DNA from: DASSKK01 sp035690495 | GTDB lineage: Bacteria > Actinomycetota > Actinomycetes > Propionibacteriales > Nocardioidaceae | DNA length: 64,000 bases | Assembly: GCA_035690495.1 (NCBI GenBank) | Contig: DASSKK010000071.1 | Coordinates: 13,033 to 77,032, forward strand | Direction of reading: 5' to 3' | In this document: piece by piece, positions 57,074 through 64,000 of the stretch | How the letters are laid out: each line of letters begins with the position of its first letter | Numbering within the stretch: position 1 is the stretch's first letter | Made by a program: the position numbers and the translations under genes | The notes under the pieces: model-generated | Told to the model about the DNA's origin: nothing | The model's database searches: none | The model's input: the letters and a program-made list of their open reading frames with translations, nothing else

Positions 57074-57128
57074 AAGGAGCAGGCCGCAGACGCGAGACAT
57101 CCGGGCCCCGGGTCGCTACCTTTGTGCG

Positions 57129-58283
57129 ATGCCGATCCGGCCGTGGGGAGGGATCCATCCCGCGCTGCGCGCGCTCGACGTCGCGCTCTGCGGCTGCTGC
57201 ATCGCGCTCGCGGTGGTGTTCTCCGGCCGGAGCGAGGTCACCCCCGGCCCGCGCTGGCTGTTCGTGGCCTGCGTCTGCCTGGGGGCCGTGCTGCTGATCT
57301 GGCGCCGTGCGCGGCCGGTCGCGGTCTTCGCGGTGACGATCGGCGTCTACGTCGGCTACTTCCTGGCGTTCGGGGCGCCGGAGAACCTGGGACTGGTCCT
57401 CGACGTGACGGTGGCGCTGTTCGCCGTGGGTCGCTGGGAGCCGAACCGGCGACTCGCCCAGCAGATGCTGCTGTGGGCGGTGTTCGCCCTTGCCGTGCAC
57501 GACTGGCTGGACCCCGCCGCGAAGACGTGGCACGCGCTGCTGACCGCGCTGCCCTACGACGTACTGATGCTGTGCGCCTGGCTGCTCGGGGCGTTCGTGC
57601 GGGTCCGCGGCGAGAGCCGTGCGGCGACCGCCGCCCGGATCGCGTCGCAGGAACGGACCCGCATCGCCCGGGAGCTGCACGACATCGTCGCGCACGGGCT
57701 CGGCGTGATGGTCCTGCAGGCGGAAGGCGCCGCCGAGATCGTGCAGCGCGATCCGGCACGCGCCCGGGCGGCCATGGAGCGGGTCGCCGAGAACGGGCGT
57801 TCCAGCCTGGTCGAGCTGCGCAAGGCGCTGGGCGCGCTGCGCGACCCGGATGCCGGCGAGCTCTCCCCCCAACCGGGTCTCGGCATGCTCGAGGAGCTGC
57901 TCGGCAAGGTCCGCGACAGCGGCCTGCAGGTCGACCTGGAGTCCGAGGGCAGCGCGAGACCGCTGCCGGCCGGGGTCGACCTCGCGGCCTACCGCGTGAT
58001 CCAGGAGGCGCTGACCAACACGCTGCGGCACTCCCGCGCCAAGCGGGCGGTGGTGCGCGTGCGGCATGCGGCCCGCGGCGTGGACCTCGAGATCTGCGAC
58101 GACGGCCACGCCGGCATCCACGCCGGCCACGGAAGCGGTCACGGCAGCCTGCCCGGCGGCGGGAGAGGGCTGGTGGGGATGCGTGAGCGGGTGGGCCTGC
58201 TCGGAGGAGTCGTCGACGCCGGCCCGCGCGCGGAGGGGGGCTTCCGGGTCGCCGTACACCTTCCCCACGCCGGAGCGCGATGA
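57129..58283 (+). CDS. Sensor histidine kinase, NarL/HisKA_3 type
   Basis: 384 residues: four or five N-terminal transmembrane helices, no large extracellular sensor, then a HisKA_3 dimerisation helix with the phosphorylated His184 in RELHDIVAHGLGVM and a HATPase domain ('E-A-L-T-N-T-L-R-H', 'I-C-D-D-G', 'G-R-G-L-V-G-M-R-E-R'). It resembles intramembrane-sensing actinobacterial kinases responding to envelope stress. Its stop overlaps the response regulator start by four bases. Confidence 0.92.
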   Translation: MPIRPWGGIHPALRALDVALCGCCIALAVVFSGRSEVTPGPRWLFVACVCLGAVLLIWRRARPVAVFAVTIGVYVGYFLAFGAPENLGLVLDVTVALFAVGRWEPNRRLAQQMLLWAVFALAVHDWLDPAAKTWHALLTALPYDVLMLCAWLLGAFVRVRGESRAATAARIASQERTRIARELHDIVAHGLGVMVLQAEGAAEIVQRDPARARAAMERVAENGRSSLVELRKALGALRDPDAGELSPQPGLGMLEELLGKVRDSGLQVDLESEGSARPLPAGVDLAAYRVIQEALTNTLRHSRAKRAVVRVRHAARGVDLEICDDGHAGIHAGHGSGHGSLPGGGRGLVGMRERVGLLGGVVDAGPRAEGGFRVAVHLPHAGAR

Positions 58284-58954
58284 GCCAGATCCGGCTGGTG
58301 GTCGCCGACGACCAGGACCTGGTGCGCGACGGCCTGTCGATGATCCTGGACGGCCAGAGCGACATGACCGTGGTCGGCACCGCGACCGACGGCCTCGATG
58401 CCGTCGAGGCGGTGCAGCGGCTGGTCCCGGACGTGGCGCTCGTCGACATCCGGATGCCTCGTCTGGACGGGCTGGAGGCCACCCGACGACTGGTCGCTTC
58501 AGGTTCGCGGACCCGGATCCTCGTGCTCACCACCTACGACCTCGACGAGTACGTCGTGGCGGCGCTGCGGGCGGGGGCGAGCGGCTTCCTGCTCAAGGAC
58601 GCACCCCGCGACAAGCTGCTGGCGGCGATCCGTGGCGCCATGGAGGGCGACCTGGTGCTCGCGCCGTCGGTCACCCGGCGGGTGGTAGACACCTACGTCA
58701 CCCGGGGCATGCGCGCGGACGACCAGCTGCTCTCCCACCTCACCGCCCGCGAGACGCAGGTGCTGCGGCTGGTCGCCCAGGGCATGTCCAACGGCGAGAT
58801 CGCCGACCACCTCATGGTGGGGGTCAGCACGGTCAAGTCGCACGTCGCGAAGCTGCTGGCAAAGCTCGGGCTCCGCGACCGCGTGCAGGCGGTGGTGTTC
58901 GCCTACGAGACCGGGGTGGCCGAGCATGTTGGCCCCGCGCCCGAGGACCGCTGA
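58280..58954 (+). CDS. Response regulator, NarL/LuxR family
   Basis: 224 residues. Receiver domain with the phosphoacceptor Asp56 in 'A-L-V-D-I-R-M-P', acidic pair 'A-D-D-Q-D' at the start and Lys in 'L-L-K-D-A'. C-terminal LuxR helix-turn-helix ('L-T-A-R-E-T-Q-V-L-R-L-V-A-Q-G-M-S-N-G-E-I-A'). ATGA coupling makes the kinase its cognate partner. Target genes are unknown; it is convergent with dapB, 27 bases apart. Confidence 0.94.
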   Translation: MSQIRLVVADDQDLVRDGLSMILDGQSDMTVVGTATDGLDAVEAVQRLVPDVALVDIRMPRLDGLEATRRLVASGSRTRILVLTTYDLDEYVVAALRAGASGFLLKDAPRDKLLAAIRGAMEGDLVLAPSVTRRVVDTYVTRGMRADDQLLSHLTARETQVLRLVAQGMSNGEIADHLMVGVSTVKSHVAKLLAKLGLRDRVQAVVFAYETGVAEHVGPAPEDR

Positions 58955-58981
58955 GCGCCGGTCGGGCCCGCGCCGCCCCAA

Positions 58982-59734
58982 TCAGTCCAGCCCGAGGAGC
59001 CCCTCCAGCCCGACTGTCAGTCCTGGGTGGCCGGCGATGCTGCGCAGGCCCAGCAGCACGCCGGGAGTGAAGCCGGCCCGGTCGGTCGAGTCGTGCCGGA
59101 TCGTGAGCGTCTCGCCGAGGCCGCCGAGCAGCACCTCCTGGTGGGCGACTAGGCCCAGGGCCCGCACCGCGTGAACGCGGATCCCGTCCACGTCCGCGCC
59201 CCGTGCGCCGTCCATCGACGTGGAGGTCGCGTCCGGGACCGGGCCGCGGCCGGCGTCGCTGCGGGCGGCGGCGACCAGGGACGCCGTTCGCCGGGCGGTG
59301 CCGGACGGCGCGTCGGCCTTGCCCGGGTGATGCATCTCGACGATCTCGACCGACTCGAAGTAGGGCGCCGCCTGGGCGGCGAACCGCATCATCAGCACGG
59401 CGCCGATCGCGAAGTTCGGGGCGACGAGCACTCCGGTCGAGGGCGAACCCGCGAGCCAGCCGCGCACCTGCTCCAGCCGGTCGTCGTCGAAGCCGGTGGT
59501 GCCGACGACGGCGTGGATGCCATGGGCGATGCAGAACTCGAGGTTGCCCATCACCGCGTCCGGGCGGGTGAAGTCCACCACCGCGCCGGCACCCGCCTCC
59601 ACCAGTGAGTCGAGCCGGTCCCGCGACCCGATGCGCGCGACCAGCTCCATGTCGTCGGCGTCGGCGACGGCGTCGCAGACCACCGACCCGACACGGCCGC
59701 CGGCGCCGAGAACACCCACCTTCAGCCCTGCCAT
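58982..59734 (-). CDS. dapB: 4-hydroxy-tetrahydrodipicolinate reductase
   Basis: Reduces the DapA product with NAD(P)H. 250 residues: 'V-G-V-L-G-A-G-G-R-V-G' nucleotide loop, 'V-V-G-T-T-G-F', and catalytic 'E-I-V-E-M-H-H-P-G-K-A-D-A-P-S-G-T-A'. I chose ATG 59734 rather than the upstream TTG; a TAGGTT box lies seven bases before it. It follows the M16 protease by 10 bases but seems to have its own promoter. Confidence 0.95.
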   Translation of the reverse strand: MAGLKVGVLGAGGRVGSVVCDAVADADDMELVARIGSRDRLDSLVEAGAGAVVDFTRPDAVMGNLEFCIAHGIHAVVGTTGFDDDRLEQVRGWLAGSPSTGVLVAPNFAIGAVLMMRFAAQAAPYFESVEIVEMHHPGKADAPSGTARRTASLVAAARSDAGRGPVPDATSTSMDGARGADVDGIRVHAVRALGLVAHQEVLLGGLGETLTIRHDSTDRAGFTPGVLLGLRSIAGHPGLTVGLEGLLGLD

Positions 59735-59744
59735 GGCCGCCAAC

Positions 59745-61091
59745 CTACGCGTCCAGGTGCCGCACCGCGTGCGCCGGCCCCACCGCCGCCAACGTGTCGG
59801 GACCGCTCAGCAGCGTGCCGGCCAGCGCGTGCACGTCCTCCACGCTGACCTCGTCGATGCGCCGGATCACCTCGTCGATGGCCGGCATCTCGTCGTAGAC
59901 CAGCTCGGCCTTGGCGATCCGGGACATCCGCGCCCCGGAGTCCTCCAGCCCGAGCACCAACCCGCCGCGCAGCTGGCCCTTGCCGCGGGCCAGCTCGTCC
60001 TCGGTGATGCCGGTCTCGGCGAGCCGGGACAGCTCCCGGCGTACGACGTCGACCACCTCACGCGCCTTCGCGGGCAGGCAGCCGACGGCGACCGCGAACG
60101 CTCCGGCGTCTGCGTAGTGCACGGCGTAGGAGTAGACCGAGTAGGCCAGGCCGCGGCGCTCCCGGATCTCCTGGAACAGCCGTGAGGACGTGCCCGCCCC
60201 GAGCGCTGCGTTCAGCACGCCGAGGGCGTACCTGCGATCGTCGGTGCGCACCAGGGCGTTGACGCCCAGCACGAGGTTGACCTGCTCGAACGGCCGCTCC
60301 AGTGTCGCCGACCCGGCCGCGACTCGCTGCGCCCGCCGGCTCCGGCGCGGCTCGTGGGGCACGGCTGCGGAGTCGGCCAGGAAGTCACCGCGGGAGAAGG
60401 CCTTGCGAACCACTCGCACGACTGCGCCGTGGTCGAGGTTGCCGGCGACCGCCACGACGATGTTCGAGGGCGTGTAGCGCGAGGCGTAGTAGCCCGCGAT
60501 CTTGCTCTGGGTGAGCGCGGCCACCGACTCGGTGGTCCCGGCGACCGGACGGCCCAGCGGCGAGGAGCCCCACGCCTGGGCCGCGAACAGGTTCTGCACC
60601 ACGTCGTCGGGATCGTCGTCGTGCATGGCGATCTCGTCGAGGATCACCTCCCGCTCGGCCTCGACGTCCTCGGCGGCCAGCAGGGAGGAGGTGACCATGT
60701 CGCCGAGCACGTCGACCGCGAGCGCCAGGTCGTCGTCCAGCACCCGCGCGTGGAAGCAGGTGTACTCCTTGGCGGTGAACGCGTTGCACTCCCCGCCGAC
60801 CCGGTCCAGCGCCACCGACAGGTCGAGCGCGGAACGGGTCGGTGTGCCCTTGAACAGCAGGTGCTCCAGGAAGTGCGAGGCCCCCGATCGCTGCGGCGAC
60901 TCGTCGCGCGAGCCGACCCCGACCCACACGCCGATGGACGCAGAGCGCACTCCCGGCATCGTCTCGGTCACCACGCGCAGCCCGCCGGGGAGGACGGTGC
61001 GCCGGACCCGGGAGGCGATGGCGCCTCCCGAGCCCTTCTCCACCAGGAGCGTGCGGGTGGTGCCCGGCCGCTGTGCGGCTGCCGGCGTCAC
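59745..61091 (-). CDS. M16 family zinc metallopeptidase (pitrilysin type)
   Basis: 448 residues. The inverted zinc motif HFLEH (73-77) with a distal glutamate in 'E-R-E-V-I-L-D-E-I' identifies an active M16 peptidase; the C-terminal half is the inactive partner domain with 'R-R-G-L-A-Y-S-V-Y'. The GTG at 61091 directly abuts the pnp stop (TAG-GTG). The pnp-M16-dapB order is conserved in actinobacteria, but the substrate is not established. Confidence 0.92.
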   Translation of the reverse strand: MTPAAAQRPGTTRTLLVEKGSGGAIASRVRRTVLPGGLRVVTETMPGVRSASIGVWVGVGSRDESPQRSGASHFLEHLLFKGTPTRSALDLSVALDRVGGECNAFTAKEYTCFHARVLDDDLALAVDVLGDMVTSSLLAAEDVEAEREVILDEIAMHDDDPDDVVQNLFAAQAWGSSPLGRPVAGTTESVAALTQSKIAGYYASRYTPSNIVVAVAGNLDHGAVVRVVRKAFSRGDFLADSAAVPHEPRRSRRAQRVAAGSATLERPFEQVNLVLGVNALVRTDDRRYALGVLNAALGAGTSSRLFQEIRERRGLAYSVYSYAVHYADAGAFAVAVGCLPAKAREVVDVVRRELSRLAETGITEDELARGKGQLRGGLVLGLEDSGARMSRIAKAELVYDEMPAIDEVIRRIDEVSVEDVHALAGTLLSGPDTLAAVGPAHAVRHLDA

Positions 61092-63335
61092 CTACTTGGC
61101 GGCGCCGGCTTCGTCGGCCCGGCTGCTCTCGCCGCTGTCCTCGTCCTCGGTGACCGGCACCAGGGACAGCTTGCCGCGGTCGTCCACCTCGCCGATCTGC
61201 ACCTGGATCTTCTGCCCGACCGACACGACGTCCTCGACGTTCTCGACCCGCTTGCCACCGGCGAGCGCGCGCAGCTTGCTGATGTGCAGCAGCCCGTCCT
61301 TGCCCGGCAGCAGCGACACGAACGCACCGAAGTTGGTGATCTTGACGACCGTGCCGAGGTAGCGCTCGCCGACCTCGGGCATCGTCGGGTTGGCGATGCC
61401 GTTGATGATCGACCGGGCTGCTTCGGCGGACTCGCCGTCGGTGGCGCCGACGTAGATCGTGCCGTCGTCCTCGATGGTGATCTGTGCGCCGGTGTCGTCC
61501 TGGATCTGGTTGATCACCTTGCCCTTGGGGCCGATCACCTCGCCGATCTTGTCGACCGGGACGTGCATGGTGAGGATCCGCGGCGCGTTCAACGACATCT
61601 CGCCGGGTCCGTCGATGGCCTCGGCCATCACGTCCAGGATCACCAGCCGGGCGTCCTTGGCCTGGTTGAGCGCCTTGCCGAGCACGTCGGCAGGGATGCC
61701 GTCCAGCTTGGTGTCGAGCTGCAGCGCGGTGACGAACTCGCGCGTGCCTGCGACCTTGAAGTCCATGTCGCCGTAGGCGTCCTCTGCGCCGAGGATGTCG
61801 GTGATCGCGACGTACTGGCCTTCACCGTCGACATCCCCGGAGATCAGGCCCATCGCGATGCCCGCGACCGGCGCCCGCAGCGGCACTCCGGCCTGCAGCA
61901 GGGACATGGTCGACGCGCACACCGAGCCCATCGAGGTCGAGCCGTTGGAGCCCATGGCCTCGGAGAGCTGACGGATCGCGTAGGGGAACTCCTCACGAGT
62001 CGGCAGCACCGGCACCAGCGCTCGGCGGGCAAGGGCACCGTGGCCCACCTCTCGGCGCTTCGGCGAGCCGACCCGTCCGGTCTCGCCGGTGGAGAACGGC
62101 GGGAAGACGTACTTGTGCATGTAGCGGCGCGTCTTCTCCGGCGACAGCGTGTCGAGCTTCTGCTCCATGGTGAGCATGTTCAGCGTGGTGACGCCCAGGA
62201 TCTGGGTCTCGCCCCGCTCGAAAAGCGCCGAGCCGTGCACGCGCGGGACCACGCCGACCTCGGCGGACAGCGTGCGGATGTCGGTGATGCCACGCCCGTC
62301 GATGCGGACCTTGTCGCGCAGCACCCGCTCGCGGACCAGCTTCTTGGTGACCGCCCGGAACGCCGCGCCGAGCTCCTTCTCGCGGCCCTCGAAGTCCGCG
62401 CCGAGCTTGTCGAGCACGCCGTCCTTGATCTGGTCCATCTTCGACTCGCGCTCGAGCTTGCCGGCGATGGTCAGGGCCTGGGCGAGGTCCGCTGCGGCGG
62501 AACCCTCGACGGCGGCGTAGGCGTCGTCCTCGAAGTCGAGGAAGATCGGGAACTCGGTGACGGGCTTGGCGGCCTGCTTGGCCAGCTCGGCCTGTGCCTC
62601 GCAGAGCTGCTTGATGAACGGCTTGGCGGCATCCAGGCCCTGTGCGACGACCTCCTCGGTGGGTGCCTGCTTGCCTGCCTGGACCAGGTCCCAGGTCTGC
62701 TCGGTGGCCTCGGCCTCGACCATCATGATCGCCACGTCGCCGGTCTCGGTCACGCGGCCGGCGACGACCATGTTGAACACGGCGTCCTCGAGCTGGGAGT
62801 GGGTCGGGAACGCCACCCACTGGCCGTCGATCAGTGCCATCCGGGTGCCTCCGACCGGGCCGGAGAACGGCAGGCCGGACAGCTGGGTGGAGATCGACGC
62901 GGCGTTGATCGCGAGTACGTCGTACGGCGTGTCCGGCTCGAGGGCCAGCACGGTGATGACGACCTGCACCTCGTTGCGCAGGCCCTTCTTGAAGGTCGGG
63001 CGCAGCGGACGGTCGATCAGCCGGCAGGTGAGGATCGCGTCCTCGCCGGGCCGCCCCTCGCTGCGGAAGAACGAGCCGGGGATCCGGCCCGCGGCGTACA
63101 TCCGCTCCTCCACGTCGATGGTGAGGGGGAAGAAGTCGAACTGGTCCTTCGGGTGCTTGCCGGCGGTCGTCGCCGACAGCACCATGGTCTCGTCGTCGAG
63201 GTAGGCGGTCACCGATCCGGCGGCCTGCCGGGCCAGCAGCCCGGTCTCGAACTTGACGGTGCGCTGGCCGAACTTGCCGTTGTCCAGAACGGTCTCGACG
63301 GCCGAGATGACGGGTTCTTGAGTCTGGGTGGGCAA
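61092..63335 (-). CDS. pnp: Polynucleotide phosphorylase
   Basis: 3'-to-5' phosphorolytic exoribonuclease and polymerase; actinobacterial forms also make ppGpp-related nucleotides (guanosine pentaphosphate synthetase). 747 residues: two RNase PH domains, a helical linker, a KH domain ('V-I-G-P-K-G-K-V-I-N-Q-I') near residue 600 and an S1 domain ('V-K-I-T-N-F-G-A-F-V-S-L-L-P-G') near 675. GTG start. Upstream lies the repeat-containing interval that separates it from rpsO. Confidence 0.96.
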   Translation of the reverse strand: MPTQTQEPVISAVETVLDNGKFGQRTVKFETGLLARQAAGSVTAYLDDETMVLSATTAGKHPKDQFDFFPLTIDVEERMYAAGRIPGSFFRSEGRPGEDAILTCRLIDRPLRPTFKKGLRNEVQVVITVLALEPDTPYDVLAINAASISTQLSGLPFSGPVGGTRMALIDGQWVAFPTHSQLEDAVFNMVVAGRVTETGDVAIMMVEAEATEQTWDLVQAGKQAPTEEVVAQGLDAAKPFIKQLCEAQAELAKQAAKPVTEFPIFLDFEDDAYAAVEGSAAADLAQALTIAGKLERESKMDQIKDGVLDKLGADFEGREKELGAAFRAVTKKLVRERVLRDKVRIDGRGITDIRTLSAEVGVVPRVHGSALFERGETQILGVTTLNMLTMEQKLDTLSPEKTRRYMHKYVFPPFSTGETGRVGSPKRREVGHGALARRALVPVLPTREEFPYAIRQLSEAMGSNGSTSMGSVCASTMSLLQAGVPLRAPVAGIAMGLISGDVDGEGQYVAITDILGAEDAYGDMDFKVAGTREFVTALQLDTKLDGIPADVLGKALNQAKDARLVILDVMAEAIDGPGEMSLNAPRILTMHVPVDKIGEVIGPKGKVINQIQDDTGAQITIEDDGTIYVGATDGESAEAARSIINGIANPTMPEVGERYLGTVVKITNFGAFVSLLPGKDGLLHISKLRALAGGKRVENVEDVVSVGQKIQVQIGEVDDRGKLSLVPVTEDEDSGESSRADEAGAAK

Positions 63336-63492
63336 CGCGTGCCTCTCTTGTGTCGCGGAGCGGACCGCGAGTGCGCCTGGTCGAGGCGCGCAGTCGGCAG
63401 GTGTCCTGCCCGGCTGCGGGTGGACCCCGAGGGTGGGCCGGTCTTCGATCGAGGCCCGCGGGGGTCGGTGGTCGAGCTTGTCGCTGCTCGGT

Positions 63493-63511
63493 GGTTGAGC
63501 TTGTCGAAACC
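63493..63511. repeat. Dispersed repeat, consensus copy 1
   Basis: GGTTGAGCTTGTCGAAACC, followed by CCGAAGG. Its ends (GGTT / AACC) are complementary. Confidence 0.8.
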
Positions 63512-63601
63512 CCGAAGGCCACTACCGAGGACCGGGCCGGACGCGAGTGGTCGCGGGGGTCGCTCCTGGTGGGTGTGACTCTCTGTTCAGTTGTCCCCGG
63601 C

Positions 63602-63620
63602 GGTTGAGCTTGTCGAAACC
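63602..63620. repeat. Dispersed repeat, consensus copy 2
   Basis: Identical 19-base core to the copy at 63493, just beyond the rpsO stop, followed by a C/G-rich run. Confidence 0.8.
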
Positions 63621-63636
63621 CCGGGGCGTGCCGAGC

Positions 63637-63912
63637 TCAGCGGCGCAGGCCGAGCCGCTCGACGATGGAGCGGTAGCGGTTGATGTCCTGCTTCTGCATG
63701 TAGTTCAGCAGACGCCGGCGCTGGCCGACCAGCAGCAGCAGGCCACGACGCGTGTGGTGGTCGTGCTTGTGCTCCTTGAGGTGCTCCGTCAGGTGGCTGA
63801 TGCGATGGCTGAGCAGCGCGATCTGCACCTCGGGCGAGCCGGTGTCGCCCTCGTTCGTGGCGTACTGGGCGATGATCTTCTTCTTGGTCTCCGCATCGGT
63901 ACCGATCGACAT
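63637..63912 (-). CDS. rpsO: 30S ribosomal protein S15
   Basis: Primary-binding protein of the 30S platform, contacting the 16S rRNA central domain and bridging to 23S rRNA. 91 residues against the usual 89, with 'T-G-S-P-E-V-Q-I-A-L-L', 'H-L-T-E-H-L-K-E-H-K-H-D-H-H-T-R-R' and 'L-L-N-Y'. ATG 63912 with GAAGGGAG just upstream. The 88 bases beyond it to the window edge are leader sequence; no further feature is seen. Confidence 0.96.
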   Translation of the reverse strand: MSIGTDAETKKKIIAQYATNEGDTGSPEVQIALLSHRISHLTEHLKEHKHDHHTRRGLLLLVGQRRRLLNYMQKQDINRYRSIVERLGLRR

Positions 63913-64000
63913 GCGGGCTCCCTTCGGTTCTTCCGTTGCGCGGCGCGCCGGGGCCTGTTCACCCGGGCACTCTCGATCCGCGGCCGTTGCACGGCAACCG

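Larger units (their letters stand above)
63336..63636. other. rpsO-pnp intergenic region with three dispersed repeats
   Basis: 301 bases without a convincing gene. It holds a degenerate repeat at 63467-63483 (GGTGGTCGAGCTTGTCG) and two identical GGTTGAGCTTGTCGAAACC copies at 63493-63511 and 63602-63620; the last begins 17 bases beyond the rpsO stop. The remainder is G-rich and should contain the pnp promoter and leader. The small frames here look like chance. Confidence 0.75.

Noticed and set aside
60354..63578. 1074-codon open frame on the plus strand
   Set aside because: Antisense shadow of pnp and the M16 gene caused by high GC; composition is His/Arg/Asp-rich with no domain.

Overview
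The window is from a high-GC actinobacterium, most likely a Nocardioides-like member of the Nocardioidaceae. This is inferred from gene content, not from a search. The evidence is the strong G/C preference at codon third positions, many ATGA/GTGA-coupled genes, a ClgR-type regulator, a DUF3046 protein beside recA, RNase Y and RNase J together, an aerobic phenylacetyl-CoA epoxidase operon, and dispersed GGTTGAGCTTGTCGAAACC-type repeats. Most of the window is the conserved actinobacterial backbone running from rpsO-pnp (right edge) through dapB, thyA-dfrA, dapA, rnj, ftsK, rimO-pgsA, cinA, clgR and lhr to recA-recX, miaB, miaA, dapF and hflX (left), nearly all on the minus strand. Accessory blocks are inserted between these core genes.

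Left to right: a PaoABC/YagTSR-type molybdenum oxidoreductase operon (1-3005, large subunit cut by the window edge, small subunit apparently frameshifted) behind an MFS transporter. Then come hflX, dapF, a plus-strand zinc-ribbon protein and an ABC ATPase/membrane pair, miaA, an acidic protein, miaB, a lysine/alanine-tailed protein, an orphan GluA-type ATPase, a NUDIX-acetyltransferase fusion, rny, recX and recA. recA carries two LAGLIDADG inteins (19374-20672 inside the Walker A loop; 17880-18977 at the M. leprae position). Between recA and lhr lie RidA, a broken nei gene abutting a MazEF-like toxin-antitoxin pair, an MFS transporter, DUF3046, a GNAT enzyme behind a 22-bp tandem repeat, a NodIJ/DRR-type ABC exporter, an SDR and a frameshifted lipoprotein gene.

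From 29288 onward: the giant helicase lhr, a methyltransferase, a HIT protein, a nucleotidyltransferase, clgR, cinA, a GH15 glycosidase, pgsA-rimO, an MFS transporter, a RodZ-like HTH membrane protein and ftsK. Next are a four-helix membrane protein and a methyltransferase on the plus strand, then rnj, dapA, dfrA-thyA, the paaABCDE operon, a GNAT protein, a small membrane protein, a NarL-type two-component system, dapB, an M16 protease, pnp and rpsO.

The genes serve lysine/peptidoglycan precursor supply (dapA, dapB, dapF), thymidylate synthesis (thyA, dfrA), RNA turnover and tRNA/ribosome modification (pnp, rnj, rny, miaA, miaB, rimO), DNA repair and segregation (recA, recX, lhr, ftsK), and aromatic catabolism (paa). 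The most unusual features are the doubly intein-interrupted recA, an AT-rich codon tract at the third, empty RecA intein site, and dispersed repeats that have entered the reading frames of lhr, dfrA and paaB. I saw no tRNA, rRNA, CRISPR array or insertion sequence.
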